NCBI GenBank assembly: GCA_019911805.1
Contig: JAIOJV010000118.1
Span: 1-52,910, forward strand
Direction: 5' to 3'
DNA from: Gammaproteobacteria bacterium
GTDB lineage: Bacteria > Pseudomonadota > Gammaproteobacteria > Thiohalobacterales > Thiohalobacteraceae
Length of the DNA: 52,910 nt
Position numbers and translations under genes: made by a program. Position 1 is the first letter of the stretch. Every line of letters begins with the position of its first letter. Shown here one piece after another: positions 22,576 to 31,190 of the stretch. The notes below the pieces were generated by a model, which saw nothing but the letters and a program-made list of their open reading frames with translations, was not told where the DNA came from and made no database searches.

Positions 22576-25076
22576 GCGCCCTCCGCGGGCGCCGAGGCGC
22601 GCGCCGCCACCGTCTGCAGGGTGACCGCGGCGCCATAGCGGGGTCGTGGGGTCAGCGCGCGGCGCGCCTTTTTCCATAGACTGGAATCATCGAGGATCGC
22701 CTCGGCGGCGCGGCGACCGGCCGCCAGTGCCGTGACCACCAGATCCGGGCCATGCGTGTTGTCGCCGCCCGCGAAGATACCCGGCTGCGACGTCCGTCCG
22801 GCGGCATCGATGCGGATCAGACCCTCGGTATCCGTGGCGATGTCGAGTGTGGCCAGCCAGTCGGGTGGATCGGCGGCGACACCGAAGGCAAAGACGACCG
22901 CATCGCAGTCCAGTCGCCGCTCGCCGGCGGGCGTCGCGCAACGCAGGCCGTTGACCTGGTCATCGCCCTCGATGGCGAGCGGGGTATGCTCGAACAGAAA
23001 TTCCGCCCCCTCGTCGCGGGCGGCCCCGGCCTCGCGTGGTGCGGCGCGCAGTCGCTCTTCCGCGCCGCGATAGGCGACCCTGACCGCCGCGCCCAGGCGC
23101 AGTGCGCTGCGCGCGCAATCCATCGCCGTATCGCCACCGCCCAGCACCACGACGCGGCGGCCCTGCAGTGTCATGGCACCGGTCTGTGCCGCGCGCAGAA
23201 AGCCCAGCCCGTCGTACACGCCGCTCAGGGCGTGCCCCGGCAGATCCACCGGATGCGGCCGTTGCGCACCGGTGCCGATGAACACGGCGGCATGACGCGC
23301 GCGCAGGGCGCGCACCCGCGGCGCATCGACCGCGACGCCCAGGACGAATTCGATACCCAGTCCGCGCAGCACCGCCTCGCGCCGTGCGAGCACCTCCGCT
23401 TCGAGCTTGAAAGGCGGCACACCGCTGACGAGCAGACCGCCGATGTGCGGCTCGCGGTCGTACACGCGGACCGTGACGCCCGCGCGTGCCAGGCGTTCGG
23501 CACAGGCGAGCCCCGCCGGCCCCGCACCGATCACGGCGACGGAAAGGGTATGGCGGCGGAAGCCACGGAACGACACGGAAGACTTGGCTACCGGTCCTGA
23601 ATCATTGCGTGTCGTTCCGCGGCTTCCGTGGCGAGTGTTTTTCCGTTCGTCTGCGCGGGCCGGCCGCCAACCCTGCGCCAGCGCGTGATCGGTGATGGCC
23701 CGCTCGATGGCGCCAATGGCGACGGCATTGCCATCCGGCGCCAGGGTGCAGCCGCCCTCGCACAGACGCTGTTGCGGGCACAGCCGGCCACAGATCTCCG
23801 GCAGCGGGTTGGTGGCATGCGCGATTCCGGCGGCGCCGATGAGGTCACCGCGCGCGGCCGCCTGCAGCCAGTCGGGGATCCGGTTGGACAGGGGGCAGGC
23901 ACTGCGGCAGCCGGGTACGCCGCAATCGAGGCAGCGCGCGGCCTGTTCCGCGATCCAGGCGCTGGCCGGCGGCCGCTGGATCTCGTCCCAGTCGCCGCGG
24001 CGCGCGGCCGCCGGACGCGTCTCCAGATCACGGCGCGGTACCGGCGTGGCGGGGGCGCGCTTGAGCAGATGGCTGGCGTTCTGCACCAGCCCGGGCCGGA
24101 ACAGATTGCGCACGTCACGGATTTCCAATGCATCCGTGGGGCAGGACACCACGCAGCGCGCACAGCCCATGCAGTCCTCCAGCCCGGTGACACGTCCGTG
24201 CGCCTTGCCCTGCTCCCAGACCGGGATGCCCATGTCGCAGACCTCTTCACACCGGCGGCAGTCGTTGCACTTGTCGGCGTCGAGTTTCAGGTCGTAGAAG
24301 CCGGCATGATTGAGCAGTCCGAAGGTCGCCCCATAGGGACAGAGATAGCGGCAATAGAAGCGATTGCCCACCACGGGGGCGACGAAGAACGTGCCGAAAT
24401 AGGTCAGCCCGACCAGCGCGTAGAAGCCGCCGACGAAGCTCACCGTCCAGGCGCTGGGGGGATACTGGGTGACGACCATCACGCCGACGTAATAGGCGAA
24501 GAAGAACCACTTGCTGTGGTGCAGCCGCCACGCCCATTTGCCGCGCACGGTGCGGTCGCGGAAGGCGAAGCCGACGGTCTCGCGGATACCCACGCACGGG
24601 CAGTTGAAGCCGCAGATCACCCGCCGGCCGAACAGGAACACTGCCGCCAGGACCAGGAAGAAGGTGATCGTGCCGGGCACGTGCAGCGCCGGGAACACCG
24701 GTTGTCCCCACAGGTAGCCGACGTAGGGTTCGTAGAACGGCGTCAGCCAGGGGATCAGCCACCAGAACACCGTGACCATGGCCACCAGGATGATGAATCG
24801 TTTGCGGGTGTAGGGATTGCGCTCGGCGGCGATGCGCCAGATACCGAAGCCGAGGATCAATGCATACTCGGTATAGCGGTTGAGCCAGATGGGATTCTCG
24901 AACAGCATCAACCAGCTCTCGTTCAGCCAGCCGACGAATGCCAGGGTGAAGGCGATCATGCTGAGCCACTGTATGGCCGCGCTGTAGCGTCCGGGCAGCG
25001 AGTCCTGCTGCGTGGCGGCGAGCGGCCGCGGCAGGTAGTGGATGGGCTGTTCCAGCTTCATCTCATGCGCAGTCAT
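22572..25076 (-). CDS. Fusion of NapH/NosR-like membrane ferredoxin and GltD-like FAD/NAD(P)H oxidoreductase
   Basis: 834 residues. Part 1 (about 1-330): several TM segments, the CGFNCP (155-160) and CRYLCP (242-247) motifs, and two 4Fe-4S sets, CNDCRRCEEVC (270-280) and CMGCARCVVSC (302-312), as in NapH/NosR electron-transfer proteins. Part 2 (about 375-475): GltD/DPD-like Cys-rich domain (CLDCGVPGCRSAC; CGRLCPQQRLCEGGC). Part 3: FAD site VIGAGPAGLAC (516-526) and NAD(P)H site VVVLGGGDTAMD. Residues about 479-509 are not family sequence: they are the translation of an in-frame repeat element (23556-23634), placed in the linker between parts 2 and 3. It probably moves electrons between cytoplasmic NAD(P)H and the periplasmic cytochromes; direction unknown. 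Confidence 0.88.
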   Translation of the reverse strand: MTAHEMKLEQPIHYLPRPLAATQQDSLPGRYSAAIQWLSMIAFTLAFVGWLNESWLMLFENPIWLNRYTEYALILGFGIWRIAAERNPYTRKRFIILVAMVTVFWWLIPWLTPFYEPYVGYLWGQPVFPALHVPGTITFFLVLAAVFLFGRRVICGFNCPCVGIRETVGFAFRDRTVRGKWAWRLHHSKWFFFAYYVGVMVVTQYPPSAWTVSFVGGFYALVGLTYFGTFFVAPVVGNRFYCRYLCPYGATFGLLNHAGFYDLKLDADKCNDCRRCEEVCDMGIPVWEQGKAHGRVTGLEDCMGCARCVVSCPTDALEIRDVRNLFRPGLVQNASHLLKRAPATPVPRRDLETRPAAARRGDWDEIQRPPASAWIAEQAARCLDCGVPGCRSACPLSNRIPDWLQAAARGDLIGAAGIAHATNPLPEICGRLCPQQRLCEGGCTLAPDGNAVAIGAIERAITDHALAQGWRPARADERKNTRHGSRGTTRNDSGPVAKSSVSFRGFRRHTLSVAVIGAGPAGLACAERLARAGVTVRVYDREPHIGGLLVSGVPPFKLEAEVLARREAVLRGLGIEFVLGVAVDAPRVRALRARHAAVFIGTGAQRPHPVDLPGHALSGVYDGLGFLRAAQTGAMTLQGRRVVVLGGGDTAMDCARSALRLGAAVRVAYRGAEERLRAAPREAGAARDEGAEFLFEHTPLAIEGDDQVNGLRCATPAGERRLDCDAVVFAFGVAADPPDWLATLDIATDTEGLIRIDAAGRTSQPGIFAGGDNTHGPDLVVTALAAGRRAAEAILDDSSLWKKARRALTPRPRYGAAVTLQTVAARASAPAEGA
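23556..23634. repeat. Repeat element inserted in frame inside a coding sequence
   Basis: Arms GGAAGCCACGGAACGACACG (23558-) and GTGTCGTTCCGCGGCTTCCG (23609-) are period-10 ACGGAA arms like those in intergenic copies. On the minus strand they encode a peptide rich in Arg/Ser/Thr within the NapH-GltD fusion without a stop or frameshift. Confidence 0.9.
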
Positions 25077-25205
25077 ACCACCTCACTTGTGACGACCAGC
25101 GCGTCACGCGGTGTGCTGTCCCCGGTTCCGACCGTCAGCATCTGCAGCGAGCCGCGCCCGCTGCCCGGTCGCGGCGGCCCGTTCGGATGCTGATGGCGAT
25201 GTACT

Positions 25206-26369
25206 TCATAACCCAGCGCTGCCTGCGGCGCGCGTTGCACCGTCCCGCCAGGCGGCGATCAGCGCCCTGGCCGCCCGGTCCGTATCCTCGTCACGGGTCA
25301 TGCGCCCGAGCGACAGGCGCACCGCGCCCTGCGCCCGTGCGGGTGACACGCCCATCGCACCCAGGACGCCGCTCACGGCGATAGCATCCGCGTGACAGGC
25401 CGACCCCACCGACGCGGCCACATCCGCCTGTGCCCGCGCCAGCAGTTCGCGACCACTGACCCCGGGGAAGGACACATTGAGTGTGTTCGGCAGACGGAAT
25501 TCGGGGTGGCCGTTGAGCGCGAGCCCGGGGATCGCCGCCGCCAGCGCCGTGTGCAGGCGCTCACGCAGCGTGCGGAGGTGCGCGGCCTCGTCGTCCAGCG
25601 ACTGTGCCGCCAGCTGCGCCGCCGCACCGAGCCCGACCAGTGCCGGCACGTTCTCCGTCCCCGGCCGCAGACCGCGCTCATGGCCGGCTCCGACCAGGAC
25701 CGGCTCGATCGCTGTACCGGTCCGCACGTACAGGGCGCCCACACCCTTGGTGGCGTAGAACTTGTGCCCCGCCAGCGTCAGCAGATCCACATCCAGAACG
25801 TCCACCGCCACCGGGATCTTGCCGACGGACTGGGCGGTGTCGGTATGCAGCACGATGCCGCGCGCCCGGGTGAGGGCCGCGATCTCCGCCAGCGGCTGAA
25901 TGCTGCCGACCTCGTTGTTGGCATGCATCACGCTGACCAGCACGGTGTCGCTGCGCACGGCTGCGGCAACCCGGTCGGGATCGACGCGACCGTACTGGTC
26001 CGCCGGCACCACGGTCACCTCCCAACCGGCACTGCGCAGGTGCTCACAGGGTGCGATTACGGAGGGATGCTCGACCGCGCTGGTGACGATATGTGCGCCG
26101 CGCTGACGCAAGGCCTGCGCCACGCCGCGGATGGCCAGGTTGTTGGCCTCGGTCGCGCAGCCGGTGAAGACGATCTCTTCCGGCCGGGCGCCGATCAGTA
26201 CGGCGACCTGCCCGCGTGCCACCTCCACCGCAGTATGTGCGGACTCGCCATAGCCATGTGCCGAGGAGGGATTGCCGAAATGCTCCCGCAGATAGGGCAA
26301 CATCGCATCAACGACACGCGCATCGACCGGCGTCGTGGCGTTATAGTCCAGATAGACCGGTGCGGACAT
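25206..26369 (-). CDS. Cysteine desulfurase, NifS/IscS class
   Basis: PLP enzyme that takes sulfur from cysteine as a persulfide for Fe-S clusters, thiolation or rhodanese partners. 387 residues. Start MSAPVYLDYNATTP, cofactor lysine K203 in AGHKFYATKG, and HTDTAQSVGK. The persulfide cysteine is C325 in GSACHAD; the short loop fits group I enzymes. It is followed 3 bp upstream in the operon order by the TauE gene, and lies near two rhodanese-domain genes, so a dedicated sulfur-relay role is more likely than housekeeping IscS. There is no iscR/U/A nearby. Confidence 0.92.
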   Translation of the reverse strand: MSAPVYLDYNATTPVDARVVDAMLPYLREHFGNPSSAHGYGESAHTAVEVARGQVAVLIGARPEEIVFTGCATEANNLAIRGVAQALRQRGAHIVTSAVEHPSVIAPCEHLRSAGWEVTVVPADQYGRVDPDRVAAAVRSDTVLVSVMHANNEVGSIQPLAEIAALTRARGIVLHTDTAQSVGKIPVAVDVLDVDLLTLAGHKFYATKGVGALYVRTGTAIEPVLVGAGHERGLRPGTENVPALVGLGAAAQLAAQSLDDEAAHLRTLRERLHTALAAAIPGLALNGHPEFRLPNTLNVSFPGVSGRELLARAQADVAASVGSACHADAIAVSGVLGAMGVSPARAQGAVRLSLGRMTRDEDTDRAARALIAAWRDGATRAAGSAGL

Positions 26370-26372
26370 GGT

Positions 26373-27164
26373 CTACACCAGATTCCGGATGAGGATATAG
26401 GTGGCGACCAGGATCAGGAACACGCCGAAGCTGCGCTTGAGTCGCTGCTGCTCCATCCGCTGGCCGATCCAGGCACCCAGGAAACTCGCGGCGACGGCGA
26501 CTGCAGTGAAGCCTGCCAGCAATGGGTAATCGATCGATACGGCACCGGCATAGCCCGCAAAGCCGGCGGTGGACTGAAAGGCGACAATGCTGAGCGAGGT
26601 GCCCACGGCACGCTTCATCGACAGCCCCGACAGCAGTACCAGCGCCGGCACGATCAGAAAGCCCCCACCGACGCCGACCACCCCGGCCAGCATCCCCACC
26701 AGGACGCCATGGGTGGCGATGCGCAGATAGGGGAAATGGGTAGCATCACCGCTTTCGCATGCACTCACGGCGAGATCACCCACCGCGAGCGCGCCCACGG
26801 AACGGCGCGGTGGCGGTGCCTTGAGCATGCGCCAGGCAGCGACATACATCACCAGCGCGAACAGTGTGAGTTGCAACACGACCGGCAGCACCACACCCAG
26901 CCGTGCGCCGCCATAGGTGCCCACTGCACCGAACAGGCCGAAGATCAGCGTGACGCGCAGATTGACGTTACCGCAGCGCCAGGACTGGATGGCCGCGATG
27001 GTCGCGGTGATGGCGATGATGCCGAGGCTCATGGCGATGGCGGACTTCGGCTCGACATGCAGCAGATACAGCAGTGCCGGCACGGTCACGATCGCACCGC
27101 CGCTGCCCATGATACCGAGCAGCAAGCCGGTCGCCGCCCCCGCGATCAATACGAACAGAATCAT
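26373..27164 (-). CDS. TauE/SafE-family anion exporter
   Basis: 263 residues with about eight membrane segments and the two family repeats: [19 protein letters not shown] near the start and [18 protein letters not shown] in the second half. The family moves sulfite, sulfoacetate or other organosulfur anions. It is separated from the cysteine desulfurase gene by only 3 bp, which supports a sulfur role. Confidence 0.9.
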   Translation of the reverse strand: MILFVLIAGAATGLLLGIMGSGGAIVTVPALLYLLHVEPKSAIAMSLGIIAITATIAAIQSWRCGNVNLRVTLIFGLFGAVGTYGGARLGVVLPVVLQLTLFALVMYVAAWRMLKAPPPRRSVGALAVGDLAVSACESGDATHFPYLRIATHGVLVGMLAGVVGVGGGFLIVPALVLLSGLSMKRAVGTSLSIVAFQSTAGFAGYAGAVSIDYPLLAGFTAVAVAASFLGAWIGQRMEQQRLKRSFGVFLILVATYILIRNLV

Positions 27165-27201
27165 CGTTCACCCCCATCGACTGCGGCTGACTGTGCCACC
27201 G

Positions 27202-28170
27202 TCAGCAGCGCTCCACCGGGTAGCCGTGCCGGTTCCAATCGGTCATGCCCAGGCGGGCGACGACCACGTTTGAAAACCCCTGCTGCGCGAGCAGCTGTGC
27301 CGCAGTCGTCGACATACGATCGGTACGACAGACCGTGACGATGGGTCTTTCCTGATACGCATCCAGTTCGTGCATGCGCGCACCCAGCTCGTTCAGCGGG
27401 ATGTGCGTGGCACCGGGGATATGTCCGAGCTCGCCGCGGTAATCGTCAGATGCGCGCACGTCCAGCACCAGCACGTCCTCGTTGGTGTCGAGGCGGCGCT
27501 TGAGTTCAGGGATCGCGAGCATCGGCGGCTTGCGCAGCCGGCCGATCAGCCGCGGCAGGAAGGCGACCGCCGCCAGCAGCGCGAGTGCCAGCAAGCCCTT
27601 CTGGATCAGGCCCTCGCCGCCGGCGACGGCCTCGCGGCCGGCGTAGCCGAGGTAGGTGTAGGCGATTGCGCCCGGCAACATGCAGATGTAGCTGGCGATG
27701 ACATACTGGAGCAGCGGGATGCGCGTCAGGCCCAGCGCGTAGTTGAGCAGATTGAATGGGAACAGCGGCACCAGACGCACGAAGGCGACGAAGCGCCAGC
27801 CCTCCTCCTCCACCCCGTGGATGAGCTGTTTGAGGCGCCCGCCGGCACGGCTCGCCACCCACTCCGAGGCGAGATAACGCGATACCAGGAAGGCCAGCGT
27901 CGCGCCAAGCGTCGCGCCGGTGAGGTTGTAGAAGGTGCCGAACACCGGCCCGAAGAGGGCGCCACCGGCCAGGGTGATCACCGACCCGGGCAGGAACAAC
28001 ACCGTGGCCACGGCATAGATCAGTATGAACAGCAACGGCGCCGCGGGTCCCGCTTCTTCCGTCCAGGTCGCCAGCGCCTGGGCATCGAAGTGGTCACGGT
28101 ACAGCACCGCCAGCACGACGCCGGCGAGCAGCACGACGGACAACAGGATGCGCAGTACTTTTGCGTTCAT
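27202..28170 (-). CDS. TVP38/TMEM64 (DedA-like) membrane protein fused to a rhodanese domain
   Basis: 322 residues. Part 1 (1-210): TVP38/TMEM64 or SNARE-associated fold with FLPGSVITLAGGALFG, RLVPLFPFNLLNYALG and GAIAYTYLG. Part 2 (about 218-322): rhodanese with LVLDVRASDDYRGELGHIPGA and catalytic Cys281 in CRTDRMS, facing the cytoplasm if the topology is standard. The ATG at 28170 was chosen because the frame upstream runs through a degenerate repeat element. First gene of the ten-gene operon; a sulfur- or metalloid-related transport function is inferred. Confidence 0.88.
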   Translation of the reverse strand: MNAKVLRILLSVVLLAGVVLAVLYRDHFDAQALATWTEEAGPAAPLLFILIYAVATVLFLPGSVITLAGGALFGPVFGTFYNLTGATLGATLAFLVSRYLASEWVASRAGGRLKQLIHGVEEEGWRFVAFVRLVPLFPFNLLNYALGLTRIPLLQYVIASYICMLPGAIAYTYLGYAGREAVAGGEGLIQKGLLALALLAAVAFLPRLIGRLRKPPMLAIPELKRRLDTNEDVLVLDVRASDDYRGELGHIPGATHIPLNELGARMHELDAYQERPIVTVCRTDRMSTTAAQLLAQQGFSNVVVARLGMTDWNRHGYPVERC

Positions 28171-28185
28171 GCTGAAAAACTCATT

Positions 28186-28287
28186 TCGGCCACGGCAGCA
28201 CGCGGAAGAACCCGCAAGGCACCGCCAAGGCCCCTTTTTGCCACGAAGAAAATCCTGGTCCGTGTTTTCCCGTGTGCTTTCGTGGCG
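28186..28287. repeat. Degenerate inverted-repeat element (core 3-like)
   Basis: The left arm GGCCACGGCAGCACGCGGAA and right arm GGTCCGTGTTTTCCCGTGTG with CTTTCGTGG retain the period-10 pattern with several substitutions. CAGGTTTTGGATTCATGG beyond the right arm matches the flank of the element at 8631. It fills the gap between the desaturase gene and the TVP38-rhodanese gene. Confidence 0.7.
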
Positions 28288-28303
28288 CCTGCAGGTTTTG
28301 GAT

Positions 28304-29161
28304 TCATGGCTTGATGTCCCATGAACGGCGGTTGATGACGTATTCGCTGATCCTGCCGACAAAGGGGATCGCCAGCATGCCCGTGAGCCAGGAGCACCAT
28401 CTGCTATCGCGGAAGGTCCGGATGCCGATGGTCATGCCCTCGTGGCCGGCGCGCGGCTGGGCACGGTAGGTACCGAACAGGCGGTCCCACCAGGGCAGAT
28501 TGAAACCGAAGTTGCTGTTGGTCTCGTCGTCGTCGATCGAGTGGTGCACACGGTGCATGTCCGGCGTCACCACGAACAGACGCAGCACCCGATCGACAGC
28601 GATCGGCATACGCACATTGCTGTGGTTGAACATGGAGGTCGCGTTCAGCAGGATCTCGAATACGATCACCGCCAGCACCGGCGGGCCGAGCAGCGCGATC
28701 ACCGCGAACTTGATGCCCATCGACAGCAGGATCTCCAGCGGGTGGAAGCGTGAGCCGGTGGTGACGTCGATATCCAGATCAGCGTGGTGGACGCGGTGCA
28801 ACCGCCACAGCAGCGGCACGGCGTGCACCATGACGTGCTGCAGCCAGATGAAGAAGTCCAGGATGATCACCGCCGCGAGCACCGCCAGCCAGTACGGCGG
28901 CTGCAGATAGTTGATCAGCCCCCAGCCCTGCTCGCGCGCGAACAGCGCCATGCCCACCGCGGCCGTGGGGAACAGCACGCGCAGCAAAAAGCTGTTGAAG
29001 AACACCAGGCCGATGTTGTTGCCCCAGCGCAGCCACTTCTTCTCGGTGAGCCGCCGCCGCGGCGCGGCCAGTTCCCACACCGCCATGACGGCGAAGATCC
29101 CGAAGAAGAAGCCCAGCCGGACGGATATCTCGTGGGCGCGTATGACCTGTTCGAACTCCAT
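28304..29161 (-). CDS. Sterol desaturase/fatty acid hydroxylase family protein
   Basis: 285-residue membrane di-iron oxygenase family. Histidine boxes: LQHVMVH (H109, H113), HRVHHAD (H122, H125, H126) and MHRVHHS (H203, H206, H207), intact, among four or more TM segments. Substrate unknown; bacterial relatives hydroxylate lipids or carotenoids. The last two bases before the stop fall beside the degenerate repeat. It is divergent from the ArsR-rhodanese gene and may be co-transcribed with the operon downstream. Confidence 0.9.
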   Translation of the reverse strand: MEFEQVIRAHEISVRLGFFFGIFAVMAVWELAAPRRRLTEKKWLRWGNNIGLVFFNSFLLRVLFPTAAVGMALFAREQGWGLINYLQPPYWLAVLAAVIILDFFIWLQHVMVHAVPLLWRLHRVHHADLDIDVTTGSRFHPLEILLSMGIKFAVIALLGPPVLAVIVFEILLNATSMFNHSNVRMPIAVDRVLRLFVVTPDMHRVHHSIDDDETNSNFGFNLPWWDRLFGTYRAQPRAGHEGMTIGIRTFRDSRWCSWLTGMLAIPFVGRISEYVINRRSWDIKP

Positions 29162-29179
29162 CTCTCATCCTCGCCAGGG

Positions 29180-29242
29180 TTGCAGGCCCGCCCCCGGGGC
29201 CTATAATAAGGCAATACTTATATGTTCAATTGATTGCTTGAA
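29180..29242 (+). promoter_or_regulatory. Promoter and dyad operator of the ArsR-rhodanese gene
   Basis: TTGCAG (29180-29185), 16 bp, TATAAT (29202-29207) form a good sigma-70 promoter. Downstream, TTCAA and TTGAA are arranged as a dyad (TTCAATTGATTGCTTGAA, 29225-29242), typical of ArsR-family autorepressor sites. The same region is upstream of the divergent desaturase gene, so both may be controlled. Confidence 0.6.
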
Positions 29243-29265
29243 TACACTAGCCGGGGGACCCCTGC

Positions 29266-29931
29266 ATGTCAAGCGGAAATGTGAAGCACGACTTATTTGC
29301 CCAGTTCGCCCGCATCGGCAAGGCCCTGAGCAGTGCCAGCCGCCTGGAACTCATCGAATACCTCGCCCAGGGCGAGCGCAGTGTGGACGCGCTGGCCCAG
29401 GTCTCGGGGCTGAGCGTCGCCAACACCTCCCAGCATCTGCAGCAGTTGCGCCAGGCGGGGCTGGTCGCCCCCCGTAAGGACGGGCAGCGTGTCTATTACC
29501 GCTTGTCGGGGGACGACGTGGTGTCGCTGCTCGACGGCCTGCGCCGGGTGGCGGACCGTCACCTGGCCGAGGTCGCGCAGTTGGTCAGCGCCTATCTCGA
29601 TACCAAGGACAACCTCGAACCCGTACCTGCCGCCGAACTGCTGGCGCGGGTGCGCAGCGGCGAGATCACTGTCCTGGATGTGCGCCCGCCGGAGGAATTC
29701 GCCGCCGGGCATCTGCCGGGCGCCATCAACATCCCGCTGGGCGAGCTGGAGTTGCGGCTGGGCGAGCTGCACCCCGACCGCGAGGTGGTCGCCTACTGCC
29801 GCGGACCCTATTGCGTGCTGGCCTTCGACGCCGTCGCACACCTGCGTCAGCGTGGCCTGCAGGCCCGCCGCCTGGAAGACGGTTATCCGGAATGGAAGGT
29901 CGCCGGCCTGCCGGTGGAGTCGTCCGGCTAG
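29266..29931 (+). CDS. ArsR-family regulator fused to a rhodanese domain
   Basis: 221 residues. Winged HTH at about 15-90 (RLELIEYLAQGERSVDALAQ, TSQHLQQLRQAGLV); rhodanese at about 118-215 with LDVRPPEEFAAGHLPGA and CRGPYC (Cys178, Cys183). The metal-binding ELCVC motif of classical ArsR is missing, and the DNA-binding part has no cysteine, so sensing is probably by persulfide chemistry on the rhodanese cysteines. It faces away from the sulfur/cytochrome operon across a dyad operator and is the likely regulator of it. Confidence 0.92.
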   Translation: MSSGNVKHDLFAQFARIGKALSSASRLELIEYLAQGERSVDALAQVSGLSVANTSQHLQQLRQAGLVAPRKDGQRVYYRLSGDDVVSLLDGLRRVADRHLAEVAQLVSAYLDTKDNLEPVPAAELLARVRSGEITVLDVRPPEEFAAGHLPGAINIPLGELELRLGELHPDREVVAYCRGPYCVLAFDAVAHLRQRGLQARRLEDGYPEWKVAGLPVESSG

Positions 29932-29950
29932 CCGGGGGGCAGGCTGTGTC

Positions 29951-30181
29951 TCAGGCGTCGCTGTCGTGCGACAGGAGGCCTTTCAGCCGGGTGGTACCGA
30001 TGACGTGGAGCACCACCGCGCAGCTGCCGAAGAAGAAGGCCGATGCCATCAGGCTGGCGTGGATGGGATCCATCTCCATGCGCGGCTCGTAGACGAAGGC
30101 GGTGATCCCGAACGCTACCGCGGCCACGCCACAGAGCATGGCGATCAGACAGGTGATCTTCTGTCCGAAGGTCTTGGTCAT
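29951..30181 (-). CDS. Small two-TM membrane protein, unknown
   Basis: 76 residues with two hydrophobic segments (LIAMLCGVAAVAFGITAFVY and LMASAFFFGSCAVVLHVIG) and short charged ends. The start at 30181 follows GGAGGACG. No family recognised. It is convergent with the ArsR-rhodanese gene, 20 bp from its stop. Confidence 0.65.
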   Translation of the reverse strand: MTKTFGQKITCLIAMLCGVAAVAFGITAFVYEPRMEMDPIHASLMASAFFFGSCAVVLHVIGTTRLKGLLSHDSDA

Positions 30182-30288
30182 GATACGTCCTCCAGCCACG
30201 GCCTCTTCGGGCTGTCATGGGCCGCGTCGGCGCCGCAGTATGCGCGGCGCAGTACGCCAGATGTGCAAATCAGTCCACTGCCGAAGGT

Positions 30289-30675
30289 CTAGGGATTACG
30301 GCCCACACGGTCCGGCTCACGCGGCGTCGGCCGGGTGAGCAGGAACACCGCAATGGCGGTGAAGAACAACCCCGCGCCGACGGGCACCCACGCCGCCTCC
30401 ATGTGCCAGACGAGCAGCCCCCAGCTGAGCAGCAGCGTGATGACGGCGAGCAGCTTGGCCCGTGCCGGCACGGCCCCCTGCTCCCGCCAGGCCCGCAGCG
30501 GCGGACCGAGCTGCGGATGTCCTTCCAGCCAGGCGTGCAACCGGGCCGAGCCGCGCGCCCCCGACCAGGCCGCGACCAGCAGAAAGGGCACCGTGGGCAG
30601 GCCGGGCACGACCACACCGACCAGGGCCAGGCCGACACAGATATACGCAAGAACAGAGAAAGGCCAGCGTCGCAT
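30289..30675 (-). CDS. YbaN-like DUF454 inner membrane protein
   Basis: 128 residues. The family start FSVLAYICVGLALVGVVVPG, then LPTVPFLLVAAW, and an Arg/His-rich middle (LHAWLEGHPQLGPPLRAWREQG) followed by two TM segments identify DUF454. Function unknown. Confidence 0.9.
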   Translation of the reverse strand: MRRWPFSVLAYICVGLALVGVVVPGLPTVPFLLVAAWSGARGSARLHAWLEGHPQLGPPLRAWREQGAVPARAKLLAVITLLLSWGLLVWHMEAAWVPVGAGLFFTAIAVFLLTRPTPREPDRVGRNP

Positions 30676-30916
30676 AGTTACAGTGGGACAACCGGATTCC
30701 GGCAGTGGTTCAACACGTCACCGAGGGTAGCACAAAGCACGCGCGGGCGGGGTTCAAGCCCGGGGCGCAGCTGCGGGATCTGCGCGGTAGAACGGCTCTT
30801 CAAGGCCATGGCCGGCAGATCCTGGCTGCGACTACGGACCCGTCGTTTTTTCTTTGGGCGTGCGGTGAGACACAGAGGGGATATCATTGCTGTCCCATAA
30901 ACCCCAAAAACCATAT

Positions 30917-31050
30917 TGGCCACGGAAGCACACGGAAAAACACGGACAAGATCCTATGCCGCACACAGCAGCCCACGTCACCCACCAGGTGCTGAGGCAG
31001 AGTTTCTGCGACAAGGTTCCTTCAGTGTCTTCCGTGTGCTTCCGTGGCTG
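30917..31050. repeat. Inverted-repeat element, core 3 (copy 2)
   Basis: Full arms of period-10 units. The core (AGCAGCCCACGTCACCCACC, then AGGTGCTGAGGC onward) is highly similar to that at 35228 and, inverted, to part of 8631. The similarity continues left of the arm (CCCCAAAAACCATAT), so the mobile unit may be larger than the arms. The rest of 30676-31190 shows no gene. Confidence 0.92.
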
Positions 31051-31190
31051 ACGTGAGTTTTTTGGAAAATACAAGCCCGCGGTGGTGGCTACCATGACCA
31101 GATGGGCAATGCCTGTCCGGCCCATGCGCTGTACTTGCGGCCACTATAATTCAAGGCGATGCCAGGGAAAAATGACACCAGCCCAACCGG

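Noticed and set aside
25392-27338. Plus-strand open frame opposite the cysteine desulfurase and TauE genes
   Set aside because: It crosses two well-defined genes and has antisense composition only.
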